Positions 26,654-36,223 of a stretch of 64,000 nucleotides of DNA are shown here, piece by piece; positions within the stretch are counted from its first letter, which is position 1; each line of letters begins with the position of its first letter. The notes beneath the pieces are model-generated. The model was not told the origin of the DNA and searched no databases. It worked only from the letters and a program-made list of their open reading frames with translations. Made by a program: the position numbers and the translations under genes. This DNA is from Chloroflexi bacterium AL-N1 (lineage in GTDB: Bacteria; Chloroflexota; Chloroflexia; Chloroflexales; Roseiflexaceae): positions 146,609 to 210,608 of the forward strand of contig WYDT01000012.1 of NCBI GenBank assembly GCA_013122435.1, given 5' to 3'.

Positions 26654-27709
26654 ATGCTTATGTCAACATCACTGACAATTGAACAGATCGCCGAAATCGC
26701 GAATGTGTCGCGCTCAACTGTTTCACGGGTTCTGAACAACCATCCGAGTGTTCGTCAACAGGTGCGTGATCGTGTGCTGCAGGTAATCCAAAAGTACAAC
26801 TACACTCCTCAGGCCGCAGCACGTAGTTTAGCAAGTAGTCGTACGGATGTTATTGGTTTGCTTATACCACGGAGTGCTGCTTTTATTTTTGATGATCCGT
26901 TCTTTCCCAACATTATCCAGGGTATCAGTGAGGCATGTTTAACCTACGGATACTTTCTAATGCTCTCTATGCTAACGGCTGATATGGAGCAAAGTTTTTA
27001 CAACCGTATCTTACGTGGACGACACTTTGATGGTGTCATTATGCTTTCCAGTGATATCGACGACCCACTTTTGCCCTTACTTATAAAAGATCGGGTACCG
27101 CTCGTGTTGATTGGTAGCCATCCCTATTTTCAGGATGTCAATAGTGTCGATGTCGCTAACCGCGAGGGCGCCTACCATGCCGTCAAACATCTCGTTGCAT
27201 TGGGACATCAACGTATTGCTACCGTTACTGGTTCACTACAGATGTCAGCCGCACAAGATCGCTTAAATGGCTATAAACAAGCGTTGCTTGAGTCAAATAT
27301 TGGGATCGCTCCCAATCTTATCGTTGAAGGGCATTTTACGCAAGAGGGCGCCTACCATGCAACGAGAGAGTTACTTACACTTGCTAACAGTCCAACCGCT
27401 TTGTTCACCGCTAGCGATACGATGGCCATCGGTGCGTTGCACGCGATCCACGAGGCGCAACTCAAGGTGCCGGATGATATTGCATTGGTCAGTTTTGATG
27501 ATCTACCATCATCGCTGTATACGACACCACCACTTACTACCATGCATCAGCCGATTGCCGAGATGGGAACTTCTGCCGTTGATATTCTGATCAAAAACCT
27601 GAAACATCCTGCAGATCACACACCACAGGCTGTGCGATTGCCTACCAGCCTGGTTATTCGTGACTCATGTGGTGCAAACACCCATAAAACCATATATGAA
27701 AGGAGCTGA
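26654..27709 (+). CDS. LacI-family regulator, CelR-like
   Basis: A 351-residue LacI/GalR repressor. The helix-turn-helix is LTIEQIAEIANVSRSTVSRVLNNHPSVRQQVRDRV, the hinge region YTPQAAARSLAS and the sensor domain DVIGLLIPRS ... FTASDTMAIGALHAIHEAQLKVPDDIALVSFDDLP. It heads an operon with a sugar importer and a GH1 beta-glucosidase, and two palindromic operators precede it. One of these matches the Thermobifida CelR site, so autoregulation and release by cellobiose are likely. A third operator-like sequence lies within its own coding region. The identification as a CelR functional analogue is inference from operator and context. Confidence 0.88.
   Translation: MLMSTSLTIEQIAEIANVSRSTVSRVLNNHPSVRQQVRDRVLQVIQKYNYTPQAAARSLASSRTDVIGLLIPRSAAFIFDDPFFPNIIQGISEACLTYGYFLMLSMLTADMEQSFYNRILRGRHFDGVIMLSSDIDDPLLPLLIKDRVPLVLIGSHPYFQDVNSVDVANREGAYHAVKHLVALGHQRIATVTGSLQMSAAQDRLNGYKQALLESNIGIAPNLIVEGHFTQEGAYHATRELLTLANSPTALFTASDTMAIGALHAIHEAQLKVPDDIALVSFDDLPSSLYTTPPLTTMHQPIAEMGTSAVDILIKNLKHPADHTPQAVRLPTSLVIRDSCGANTHKTIYERS
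27299..27316. promoter_or_regulatory. Internal operator-like sequence (O3)
   Basis: ATTGGGATCGCTCCCAAT inside the regulator gene differs from the O2 core by one base (GGGATCGCTCCC versus GGGAGCGCTCCC). Symmetric arms of seven bases (ATTGGGA/TCCCAAT) remain. It may be an auxiliary operator or chance within coding sequence. Confidence 0.4.
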
Positions 27710-27832
27710 AGACCACACTCAGTTAAAAGAAAACTACAATGGTATCTCTTGACTATCTGCAACCAGAAATAGTCCAGTCCATCAAACCAATCTTTTTCAA
27801 TTTTGTGTTGCGACTTACAAAGGGGTAAATCT

Positions 27833-29296
27833 ATGTTGAAACAAATAACACCATTCCTAACAATGATGGCCATATCTGCCATTCTTGTCGCTGCCTGTGG
27901 CAGTACACCCACCACTGATACTACTGATACAGAAACCACTGCTTCATCCAATGACACCACTACTGATGCCGTCGAAGAAGGTACAGCAGCAGATGATGCA
28001 GCTACCGAAACAGATGCCGCCGCTACAACTGGCAAAACAAACAACTATGATACAGCCAGTCAACAAATAACCATGTGGTTTATGCCTAATGGTGCACAAC
28101 CTCTCCAATTCATGAAAAAAGAGGCCGATGCTTTTGCTGAGGCAAATCCTGATATTGGCATCGACTATCAACTCGTTGATTGGGGGAACGCATTCACCCA
28201 AATCCAAACATCACTACAGGGCGGGTCAACTGCCTGTGTAGCGCAGCTTGGCACCACCTGGGTCCCAGGGTTTAGTGCAACTGAGGGATTACGACCCTTT
28301 ACAGATGAAGAAATTCAGACAATGGGTGGTGAAGAGGCCTTTGTGCCTGTATCGTGGGAATTGACCAGCTATGCCGACAGTGATGTTGTTTCTGCCATGC
28401 CGTGGTTTGTCGATGTGCGCGGTATTGCCTACCGGACAGATATCTTTGAGCAGGCTGGCATTGATCCTACCGAAGCATTTCAAGATCTTGACTCCTTTGA
28501 AGCCGCACTTATGCAACTAAAAGAGGCCGATCTTGGTATCGCACCATTTGTGCATCCCGGACGTAACGACTGGAATGTCTGGCAAAACACTTCTCAGTTT
28601 ATCTGGAATTATGGCGGCGATATTTTAACGACCGATAACACGCAAGCTATTTTTAATTCAGATGAATCAGTGAAAGCTGTTCAACAGTTTGCCAGTTTCT
28701 ATGGTAAAGGGTTGACTTCACCAGATACATTGGAGTTGAACTCATCACAAACTGAGGCGCGTTTTGGCAATGGAGAAGCCGCAACTATCATTGCACCTTC
28801 CTACCTGATTAGTCAGGCAAATGCTCCCAAAGATAATGGTGGTTGGCAGAATGATGAGGCTCGTGCAAACTTTGCTTTTGCTGAGTTTCCAGCGGGTCCT
28901 GGTGGACAATTCACTTTCGTGGGTGGTAGTCAGTTAGCAATCTTCCGCGACTGCCCGCATCCTGAAGCTGCTATCAAATTTGTCGAGCATTTGACCAGCC
29001 TTGAGTCACAGGCACGCTATAGCTCAAATATCGGTATGTTGCCAGCATTGCGTGAGGCACAGAACGACGCAGCATTTGAAGACCCCCTGTACGAGACCTT
29101 CAAGCAAGGGAGTGAAAAAGGTAAGTCAGCACCTGCCATTATTGAGTGGGGTGGTGTTGAGAATACCTTCCAAACTGAACTTCAAGGTATTTGGGAAGAT
29201 GCGGCTGCATCACCAGACGCACCAATCGATGAGGCAACGATCAAAGCACGTCTGGATGCGGCGGCTGAAACCGTTGATGGTCTTTTAGGAAACTAG
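27833..29296 (+). CDS. ABC sugar-binding lipoprotein, cellobiose-type
   Basis: A 487-residue family 1 extracellular solute-binding protein. The signal peptide ends SAILVAAC with C22 as lipidated Cys. A long Thr/Ala/Asp linker (to about residue 75) is followed by the sugar-binding fold: QQITMWFMPNGAQPLQFMKKEADAFAEANPDIGIDYQLVDWGNAFTQIQTSLQGG, MPWFVDVRGIAYRTDIF, GRNDWNVWQNTSQFIWNYGG, FVGGSQLAIF. AAAGGGG precedes ATG 27833. It sits between the CelR-like regulator and two permeases with a GH1 enzyme last, so cellobiose or cello-oligosaccharides are the likely ligands. A hairpin just after the gene probably raises its transcript level above the permeases. Confidence 0.88.
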   Translation: MLKQITPFLTMMAISAILVAACGSTPTTDTTDTETTASSNDTTTDAVEEGTAADDAATETDAAATTGKTNNYDTASQQITMWFMPNGAQPLQFMKKEADAFAEANPDIGIDYQLVDWGNAFTQIQTSLQGGSTACVAQLGTTWVPGFSATEGLRPFTDEEIQTMGGEEAFVPVSWELTSYADSDVVSAMPWFVDVRGIAYRTDIFEQAGIDPTEAFQDLDSFEAALMQLKEADLGIAPFVHPGRNDWNVWQNTSQFIWNYGGDILTTDNTQAIFNSDESVKAVQQFASFYGKGLTSPDTLELNSSQTEARFGNGEAATIIAPSYLISQANAPKDNGGWQNDEARANFAFAEFPAGPGGQFTFVGGSQLAIFRDCPHPEAAIKFVEHLTSLESQARYSSNIGMLPALREAQNDAAFEDPLYETFKQGSEKGKSAPAIIEWGGVENTFQTELQGIWEDAAASPDAPIDEATIKARLDAAAETVDGLLGN

Positions 29297-29312
29297 GAAC
29301 ACATCATGTTGA

Positions 29313-29349
29313 GAGAGGTAATGTACGTATAAAGCATACATTGCCTCTC
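29313..29349 (+). terminator. Hairpin between binding protein and permease
   Basis: Thirteen-base arms (29313-29325 and 29337-29349) pair with one G-T pair around an 11-base loop. There is no T-run after it, so it is more likely an mRNA-stabilising or attenuating hairpin than a full stop, as is common behind binding-protein genes. Confidence 0.65.
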
Positions 29350-29380
29350 CCAGAACACCAATTGACATTAGGAGTTGTCG

Positions 29381-30361
29381 ATGGCCGCTGAAAATATTTC
29401 AATGACGATACGTACACCATCCTTATTGCGGCGTATCTGGCAAAATCGTGTTGCATATCTCTTTATTGCTCCGGCCGTATGTATGATGCTGATAGTGCAT
29501 ATTGCACCAACCTTACAGGCATTATACATGTCTTTGCTGGATCTGCGGCAGACGACACTGCGCCTGTATCTGCGTGCACCTTTTGTGGGATTTGAGCACT
29601 ATCAGGACATCTTGGGGGGATTAATTTTTGGAACAGGGGGCGCAAACATTCGCGGATTGAGCCAGGCTGTCGACAACTCACTTTGGTTTACTCTCTGGTT
29701 GAATGTAGGTACGCTGTTTCTTGGACTGGTGCTGGCACTATTGCTCAACCGTCAGTTTATTGGTCGGGGTCTGGCACGATCACTCGTATTGCTGCCCTGG
29801 GTTATTCCCAGCTTTGTGACAGGTATTATTTGGCGCTACATCTGGCTGCAACAGGGAGGATTGGCCAATCGTATCCTGGTTGATTGGTTAAACATTGTTG
29901 ATCAACCAATTCAATGGCTCCTGCTCGAGAACACACGCTGGGCCCTTCTGATACCGGCTATCTGGCGTAATGTGCCATTTGCCGCGCTGTTGCTTCTGGC
30001 AGGTCTCCAGGTTATTCCAACCGATCTTTATGAAGCAGCACGTGTTGATGGTGCGAGTGGATGGCAGCGTTTTCGCTTTATTACACTTCCGTTTCTTAAA
30101 CCGATTATTGGGCTACAAATTATGTTTGGGGTTGTTTTCAATCTATTTGGATTTGGTCCATACAACATTGCCACCTCAATGTTTGGGAGCACGAACCATG
30201 GGACATATGCAGAACTGCTCATCCCAGCGATTGTGCGCCAAACATTTACTAACCAGCTTTATGGATATGGGGCGGCTGCTTCGGTACTCATGATGGGTCT
30301 GGCAATGGGATTTGTAGCGTTATGGTACTGGGTATTCCGCGATGCACTGACGGCGCAGTAA
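29381..30361 (+). CDS. ABC sugar permease (MalF-type)
   Basis: A 326-residue inner-membrane permease with six spans. It starts with a short cytoplasmic tail and NRVAYLFIAPAVCMMLIVHIAPTLQALYMSLLDL, and has the EAA loop LYEAARVDGASGWQRFRFITLPFLKP. TAGGAG lies six bases before ATG 29381; the longer TTG start is rejected. It pairs with the next gene in the same operon (20 bases apart). Confidence 0.88.
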   Translation: MAAENISMTIRTPSLLRRIWQNRVAYLFIAPAVCMMLIVHIAPTLQALYMSLLDLRQTTLRLYLRAPFVGFEHYQDILGGLIFGTGGANIRGLSQAVDNSLWFTLWLNVGTLFLGLVLALLLNRQFIGRGLARSLVLLPWVIPSFVTGIIWRYIWLQQGGLANRILVDWLNIVDQPIQWLLLENTRWALLIPAIWRNVPFAALLLLAGLQVIPTDLYEAARVDGASGWQRFRFITLPFLKPIIGLQIMFGVVFNLFGFGPYNIATSMFGSTNHGTYAELLIPAIVRQTFTNQLYGYGAAASVLMMGLAMGFVALWYWVFRDALTAQ

Positions 30362-30381
30362 CGTCCCAGAGGAGATTTATT

Positions 30382-31275
30382 ATGGCTATACAACAAACTG
30401 CTTCAGCTCCTCGCCCAACTGCGCGTAATGCAATACGCTGGCGACATATGGTGACTGAACGGCTGCTTGATTTATTGTTAGCATTCTTAATCTTTTTGAT
30501 GATTGCCCCCATTATCTTTCTTATCGTAAGTTCGTTTAAGACCAGTAACGAATTTGTTAGTTCAACCGGGGCCTTCTTTCCAGCAGAGTGGCAATTCAGC
30601 AACTATCCAGAACTCTGGCGTCAGGCGAATTTTGGCACCTACTTCTGGAATAGCATGATCATTTGTACGATCACGACGATTATTGCCACAGCATTTGCTT
30701 CGCTCACCGGTTATGCCTTGTCACGCTTTCGCTTTCCTGGTGCAGATGCCTATGGTCTGGGGGTGCTGGGGACACAACTTATTCCTGGTACGCTGTTCTT
30801 TATCCCGCTGTATCTAAGTTTTGTCTGGGTGAGAAATAATCTTGGCATACCACTGATTGGGACCAACATGGGCGGGATTATCCTCTATGTTGGGTTCTAT
30901 ATTCCCATTTCACTCTGGTTGTTGCGAGGGTTCTTTGCTGCCATACCAGTTGATCTTGAAGAACAGGCGATGGTTGATGGCGCAACACGTTTTCGAGCAT
31001 TCTGGCAGATTGTGTTGCCACTGGCCATGCCTGGGATTGTCTCAGCGGGTATCTATATCTTTCTCACGGCCTGGGATGAACTCTTCTTTGCCAGTGTGTT
31101 GCAGATCAGAACGATTCCGTTTGGCCTTCTGTTGTTCTCTGGAGTTCAAAGTGCCCAAAGCCGTTACGAGCTGATTTGTGCTGGTGCTGTACTGGCTATA
31201 CTCCCAATCATGGTATTGTTTTTGCTGCTCCAACGCCGTCTTGTCGAAGGATTAACTGCTGGAGCGGTGAAGTAA
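30382..31275 (+). CDS. ABC sugar permease (MalG-type)
   Basis: A 297-residue permease, partner of the preceding gene. Features: LLDLLLAFLIFLMIAPIIFLIVSSFKTSNEF, six spans, EAA loop DLEEQAMVDGATRFRAFWQIVLPLAMPG and the C-terminus LQRRLVEGLTAGAVK. AGAGGAG precedes ATG 30382. The EAA glutamate-alanine core reads EEQAMVDGA, slightly off the usual EAAxxDGA. No ATPase gene is in the operon, so a shared ATPase is expected. Confidence 0.88.
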   Translation: MAIQQTASAPRPTARNAIRWRHMVTERLLDLLLAFLIFLMIAPIIFLIVSSFKTSNEFVSSTGAFFPAEWQFSNYPELWRQANFGTYFWNSMIICTITTIIATAFASLTGYALSRFRFPGADAYGLGVLGTQLIPGTLFFIPLYLSFVWVRNNLGIPLIGTNMGGIILYVGFYIPISLWLLRGFFAAIPVDLEEQAMVDGATRFRAFWQIVLPLAMPGIVSAGIYIFLTAWDELFFASVLQIRTIPFGLLLFSGVQSAQSRYELICAGAVLAILPIMVLFLLLQRRLVEGLTAGAVK

Positions 31276-31302
31276 GTTGACCTTAAGTTAGAAAGTGTCT
31301 GT

Positions 31303-32676
31303 ATGTCCAGACTATTATTTCCAGATACATTTAAGTGGGGAGCCGCCACATCGGCCTATCAAATCGAAGGTGCGTGGAACGAAGATGGTCGTGGTCCATC
31401 GATCTGGGATTATTTTACCCGCAAGCCTGGTTGTATTGAAGATGGGAGTTCCGGCGATATTGCCTGTGACCATTATCATCGCTGGCAGGATGATATTGCA
31501 CTAATGAAAGACCTTGGGCTGCAAACATATCGCTTCTCTATCGCATGGTCGCGTATTATGCCTGATGGTCGCAACAGTATCAATCAGGCAGGTCTTGACT
31601 TTTATAGTCGCCTGGTGGATATGCTCCTTGAGCAGAACATCCAACCATTTGCCACCCTGTATCATTGGGATCTCCCACAAGCACTACAGGATACCGGTGG
31701 TTGGCCTGATCGCTCGACGGCAGAAGCCTTTGTCACCTACGCGGATATTGTCAGCCGACATCTTGGCGATCGGGTCAAACAATGGATCACCCATAATGAA
31801 CCATGGTGCATCAGCTTTCTGGGCTATCAGAAAGGGAGTAAGGCCCCTGGTATGCAAGACTGGACAGCAGCCCTTGCTGCGAGTCACCACGTCTTACTTT
31901 CCCATGGATGGGCCGTGCCTGTCATTCGTCAGAATAGCCCTCAAGCAGAGGTTGGCATCACGTTGAATTTTAACCCAGCAGTACCGGCATCACCAAGTGT
32001 TGCGGATCGTGATGCAGCACGGCAACATGATGGCTACTTTAACCGCTGGTTTCTCGATCCGCTCTACGGGCGACAATATCCGGCTGACATGATTACGACA
32101 TACACTGAAGCAGACTATCTCCCAACAGACCATATACCATTCATCCAGGATGGCGATTTTTCTGCCATTGCCGTGCCCACAGACTTTCTCGGTGTCAATT
32201 ACTACAATCGTATTATCGTGCGGGATGAGTCGCTACCAGAACAGCAAAACTTACCACGGACCAACTTTCTTGCCCCAAAGGATGAATGGACCGATATGGG
32301 ATGGGAAGTCTATCCACAGGGCTTGTATGAACTCTTGATGCGGCTTCATTTTGAGTACCAACCAGGGAAACTCTATATTACCGAGAATGGTGCGAGCTAT
32401 GGTGATGCTCCCAATGGTGATAAGCAGATTCACGATCTGCGCCGTACGAACTATCTGCGTAACCATTTTATCGCAGCACACCAAGCCATTGAGTCAGGCG
32501 TACCACTGGCAGGCTATTTTGTATGGTCACTCATGGACAATTTTGAATGGGAACAAGGGTATACCCAACGTTTTGGTATTGTTTGGGTCGATTATACAAC
32601 ACAGGAGCGTATACTAAAAAATAGTGCGATATGGTATCGAAACGTTATTACAACAAATACTGTCGATACTAACTAA
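31303..32676 (+). CDS. GH1 beta-glucosidase
   Basis: A 457-residue family 1 beta-glucosidase without signal peptide, so it hydrolyses imported cellobiose to glucose inside the cell. The acid/base is E166 in THNEPW and the nucleophile E361 in YITENGASY. The N-terminus FPDTFKWGAATSAYQIEGAWNEDGRGPSIWDYF and FVWSLMDNFEWEQGYTQRFGIVWVDY are typical family signatures. It lies 27 bases after the permease gene as the last gene of the operon, completing the uptake-and-cleavage pathway that the nearby cellulases feed. Other beta-glycosides may also be used. Confidence 0.93.
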   Translation: MSRLLFPDTFKWGAATSAYQIEGAWNEDGRGPSIWDYFTRKPGCIEDGSSGDIACDHYHRWQDDIALMKDLGLQTYRFSIAWSRIMPDGRNSINQAGLDFYSRLVDMLLEQNIQPFATLYHWDLPQALQDTGGWPDRSTAEAFVTYADIVSRHLGDRVKQWITHNEPWCISFLGYQKGSKAPGMQDWTAALAASHHVLLSHGWAVPVIRQNSPQAEVGITLNFNPAVPASPSVADRDAARQHDGYFNRWFLDPLYGRQYPADMITTYTEADYLPTDHIPFIQDGDFSAIAVPTDFLGVNYYNRIIVRDESLPEQQNLPRTNFLAPKDEWTDMGWEVYPQGLYELLMRLHFEYQPGKLYITENGASYGDAPNGDKQIHDLRRTNYLRNHFIAAHQAIESGVPLAGYFVWSLMDNFEWEQGYTQRFGIVWVDYTTQERILKNSAIWYRNVITTNTVDTN

Positions 32677-32948
32677 TCTATAGTATTTAGACATCACACT
32701 ATCAATAAACAAGACATTTCACACATAATAGTATGCATTCTTTCCTTTGAAATGCTCAAAAGATAATCTTTGTGCAATCTTATATAATGCGTTTTTCTTA
32801 CAGAAAAATCTTAAATAGGTATCGTGATATAATCTTAATAAGTATATCAACTTTAGGTAAATAAAATAAGCTATAATGCTAGCGAAATCAGTAAATGGAT
32901 TGATATTGATTTCTAGTATTCTCAAGTGTCGAAAGAAGCGAAAGTACC
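32677..32948. other. AT-rich spacer
   Basis: About 270 AT-rich bases between the GH1 gene and the winged-helix gene. No clear terminator or gene seen; several AATC/ATAAT words could serve as promoter elements. Confidence 0.35.
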
Positions 32949-33272
32949 ATGAAGGCACCTAATCATAGCTTTAACTATGTAAATACAAGAGATGTAACCC
33001 TCAATATTGACACGCAACGTGCATGGAAGGGTGATAATGAACTGCATCTCACAAAGCGAGAATTCGATGTCTTATTATATCTCATGCAAAGATCTGGTAA
33101 AATTGTTCGTAACACAGAGCTTCTAGATGCGATTTGGGGAACCGACCAAGTTATTGGCGATGATGCCTTACGAACCGTTATAAAGAGAATTCGCAAAAAA
33201 TTAGGTGGCTCACAGACAAAAAATGCCTATGTAACAACTATTTGGGGGCGGGGTTATATATTTGAGCCATAA
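32949..33272 (+). CDS. Stand-alone OmpR-type winged-helix protein
   Basis: A 107-residue protein consisting only of a Trans_reg_C (OmpR/PhoB) DNA-binding domain: LHLTKREFDVLLYLMQRSGKIVRNTELLDAIWG, then DDALRTVIKRIRKKLGGSQTKNAYVTTIWGRGYIFEP. The receiver domain of normal response regulators is missing, and the start follows directly before the domain, so it is not an obvious truncation. The gene and both flanks are AT-richer than the cellulase genes. Its position directly upstream of the cellulase island makes it a candidate local activator; this is inference. Confidence 0.8.
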   Translation: MKAPNHSFNYVNTRDVTLNIDTQRAWKGDNELHLTKREFDVLLYLMQRSGKIVRNTELLDAIWGTDQVIGDDALRTVIKRIRKKLGGSQTKNAYVTTIWGRGYIFEP

Positions 33273-33647
33273 AAGATTTTTATTGTAAATTCTCTATAAA
33301 CGACCATATATAAATATATCCTACAGCAATACGTATTTAGCTGTCTATTTCTTGTATAAACAACATATATTCACACATAATGTTGATATATAAGCTAAAA
33401 GAAAAAATGTCACAAATATGCCACAATTGGCACCATTTTTTAAGATAAAATAAGAACTATGTTTTTACTTTTAGCTTGAAAGTGAAGTTCTAAGGACAAC
33501 CATATTAAAGCCATCCACTTTTGGATATAGCGATGTGGTCTATATCATCTTCCAATGTTCTCGTCTCATGGTTAACGGGGAGGATCAGCAAGATGCAGGG
33601 CAAAATGATGATACGAGGACGTATTCATGGACAAAGGAGGTCTTGCT
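33273..33647. other. Long leader region of the cellulase island
   Basis: About 375 bases, AT-rich in its first 200. It should hold the promoter and leader of the GH9 gene. I found no copy of the TGGGAGCGCTCCCA operator here, and no convincing gene. Confidence 0.4.
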
Positions 33648-36026
33648 ATGTTTCACATGAGATCACGTATGCTCGTACGCAGCAGCTTCTTGCTACTTCT
33701 GATTCTGCTCATTGCTTCATTTTTCGCACTCCCTACTGTCGGAACACGCGCGGCACCAGACTATAACTACGGTGAGGCGCTTCAGAAATCGATCTACTTC
33801 TATGACGCACAACGATCGGGAGCACTCCCAGCCGATAACCGCGTTGCATGGCGCGGGGATTCTGCATTGAATGACGGTGCAGACGTTGATGAAGATCTCA
33901 CTGGTGGTTGGTACGATGCCGGCGATCACGTGAAGTTTGGTTTTCCCATGGCCGCAACCACCACAATGCTGGCCTGGGGCATGGTTGAATATCGCGATGC
34001 TTACGAGGATACCGGACAACTCGAGTATGCGCTCGATAACCTCAAATGGGCGACGGACTACTTCTTACAAGCCCATACAGCTCCCAATGAGTTCTATGGA
34101 CAAGTCGGCAAAGGCTCAGTCGATCACGCATGGTGGGGTCCGGCTGAAGTCATGCAAATGGAGCGGCCATCCTACAAAATCACCGCATCGTGCCCAGGGT
34201 CCGATCTAACTGGTGAAACTGCTGCTGCCCTCGCAGCCGCATCCATGGTCTTTGAGCCGACCAATCCAGACTACGCCAGTACCTTGCTTACCCACGCCGA
34301 ACAACTCTACGATTTTGCCGATAGCTATCGTGGCAAATACTCCGATTGTATCACCGATGCAACCGCTTTCTACAACTCATGGAGTGGGTACAACGACGAA
34401 CTCGTATGGGGTGCCATCTGGTTACACAAAGCCACTGGAGACGCTGCATATCTGGCCAAGGCGGAAGAATACTACGACGATCTCAACACAGAACCACAAT
34501 CGCCAGTTAAATCGTATCGATGGACCCATGCCTGGGATGATAAATCCTATGGTTCATACGTACTGCTGGCAACACTCACCGACAAAGACCAGTACAAAGA
34601 AGATGCAGAACGATGGCTTAATTACTGGACCGATGGCTACAATGGTGAACGTATCACCTACACACCCGGCGGTCTGGCATGGCTTGATCAGTGGGGTGCC
34701 TTACGTTATGCCGCTAATACGTCGTTTATCGCATTTGTCTACAGCGATTGGCTGACAGATGCCACGAAGAAAGCCCGCTACCGTGACTTTGCGGTCAGTC
34801 AGATCGACTACATGCTTGGTTCTAACCCAGACAATCGCAGTTACGTTGTCGGCTTTGGTAACAACCCACCTACAAAACCCCACCATCGTACATCACATGG
34901 TTCCTGGACAGATAGTATCAACAATCCTGAAGAGCAACGCCACACCTTGTATGGTGCACTCGTCGGTGGCCCAGGTAGGAATGATGCATACACGGATAAA
35001 CGTGATGATTTTGTCCAAAATGAGGTTGCCACTGACTACAATGCTGGCTTTACCGGAGCACTGGCACGGATGTACCAAGAGTTCGGTGGCACACCTGTCA
35101 GTAACTTTCCACCATCTGTAACACCCGATGATGAGATGTTCGTTCAGGCTGGTGTAAACGCATCAGGCACAAACTTCACCGAAATCAAAGCGATTATCAA
35201 CAATCGATCCGGCTGGCCAGCTCGTATGGGTGATGAACTGTCGTTCCGCTACTTCTTCACGCTTGAACCAGGTGTAACACCTGATATGATCACTGTGAGT
35301 GCCGCATATAATCAATGTGAAGAGCCAACGGGTCCTACCCAGTGGTCAGGCAACACCTACTATGTCACCGTTGATTGTACTGGTACCAAAATTTTCCCTG
35401 GTGGTCAATCAGACTATAAGAAAGAGGTGCAGGTACGTATTGCAAGTAGCGGTGATTGGAATACAGCAAACGATTGGTCGTACGAAGGTATGGCCACCAC
35501 ACCAGGTGCACCGCCTGTGAAAGCCACCAACATCCCGCTGTATGATGCTGGTAACAAGATCTTTGGTAACGAACCAGGCGACAACCCGGTAACACCAATC
35601 CCTGTTACACCAACCGCTACGACACCGCCGGATACCACACCAACACCCGTCACACCAACTGCCACCATGCCAACACCCATCACACCTACCGCCACCACAC
35701 CACCTGATGCTGAGTGTAGTGTCGACTATGTGGTGCGCGATGAGTGGAATACCGGCTTTGTCGCCAATGTCACCATTACCAATAATGGCCCTGCTATTGA
35801 TGGCTGGACCCTCACCTGGGACTTTTCCGACGGCCAGCAGGTCACCAGTGGCTGGAATGGCACCATTACCCAGAGTGGGATGACGGTCAGCGTCACTGAT
35901 GCTGGCTGGAATGGCGCCATTCCCAATGGTGGTACCGCCGAATTTGGCTTCCAGGGAACACATGGTGGAACTAACGGCGACGGCACAGATTTTGCACTGA
36001 ATGGAGTGGCTTGTAGCTCATCCTAG
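33648..36026 (+). CDS. GH9 cellulase with CBM3c and CBM2
   Basis: A 792-residue secreted cellulase. Order: signal peptide (to about residue 36), GH9 catalytic domain (~38-480), CBM3c-type module (~485-640), Thr/Pro linker, C-terminal CBM2 (~689-792). Catalytic residues are visible: D90 and D93 in GGWYDAGDH, and E459 in QNEVATDYNAGF. The GH9-CBM3c-CBM2 order is that of processive endoglucanases such as Thermobifida fusca Cel9A. AAGGAGG precedes ATG 33648. It is the first of four cellulase genes on one strand. The CBM2 codons are identical over 257 bases to those of the next gene. Confidence 0.92.
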   Translation: MFHMRSRMLVRSSFLLLLILLIASFFALPTVGTRAAPDYNYGEALQKSIYFYDAQRSGALPADNRVAWRGDSALNDGADVDEDLTGGWYDAGDHVKFGFPMAATTTMLAWGMVEYRDAYEDTGQLEYALDNLKWATDYFLQAHTAPNEFYGQVGKGSVDHAWWGPAEVMQMERPSYKITASCPGSDLTGETAAALAAASMVFEPTNPDYASTLLTHAEQLYDFADSYRGKYSDCITDATAFYNSWSGYNDELVWGAIWLHKATGDAAYLAKAEEYYDDLNTEPQSPVKSYRWTHAWDDKSYGSYVLLATLTDKDQYKEDAERWLNYWTDGYNGERITYTPGGLAWLDQWGALRYAANTSFIAFVYSDWLTDATKKARYRDFAVSQIDYMLGSNPDNRSYVVGFGNNPPTKPHHRTSHGSWTDSINNPEEQRHTLYGALVGGPGRNDAYTDKRDDFVQNEVATDYNAGFTGALARMYQEFGGTPVSNFPPSVTPDDEMFVQAGVNASGTNFTEIKAIINNRSGWPARMGDELSFRYFFTLEPGVTPDMITVSAAYNQCEEPTGPTQWSGNTYYVTVDCTGTKIFPGGQSDYKKEVQVRIASSGDWNTANDWSYEGMATTPGAPPVKATNIPLYDAGNKIFGNEPGDNPVTPIPVTPTATTPPDTTPTPVTPTATMPTPITPTATTPPDAECSVDYVVRDEWNTGFVANVTITNNGPAIDGWTLTWDFSDGQQVTSGWNGTITQSGMTVSVTDAGWNGAIPNGGTAEFGFQGTHGGTNGDGTDFALNGVACSSS
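35715..35971. repeat. Exact CBM2 repeat, copy 1
   Basis: These 257 bases are identical to 36326-36582, in the same orientation, 611 bases apart. They encode most of the C-terminal CBM2 of the GH9 gene. Identity includes all silent sites, while the flanks diverge at once. Confidence 0.95.
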
Positions 36027-36035
36027 TTTTACTCT

Positions 36036-36068
36036 CGCAGAGATGGGGCAATACTGCCTATCTCTGCG
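36036..36068 (+). terminator. Hairpin after the GH9 gene
   Basis: CGCAGAGAT (36036-36044) pairs with ATCTCTGCG (36060-36068). There is no strong T-run, so it may be a weak terminator or transcript-end stabiliser. Confidence 0.5.
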
Positions 36069-36223
36069 GACTTTAATCAACAATGCAACAGACCACAAGA
36101 GGATGTCATCAACACTAGATTTGCAACTTTCATACAGATCACGCGTCTAAGGAAGCGAATCATGCTTATTATTCCATCGTGGATCTATGCTACAGAAGAA
36201 ACACCACGATGGGGAGGGAAGTT

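Noticed and set aside
35600..35700. Repetitive ACACC-type DNA that could resemble a CRISPR or minisatellite
   Set aside because: It encodes the Thr/Pro linker of a cellulase; there are no regular spacers or palindromic repeats. No CRISPR array was found in the window.
35409..35963. Long minus-strand frame of 184 codons over the CBM3/CBM2 region, with a counterpart at 36272-36847
   Set aside because: Both are antisense shadows of the linker and the duplicated CBM2; their identical parts come from the 257-bp repeat, and they have no ribosome-binding site.
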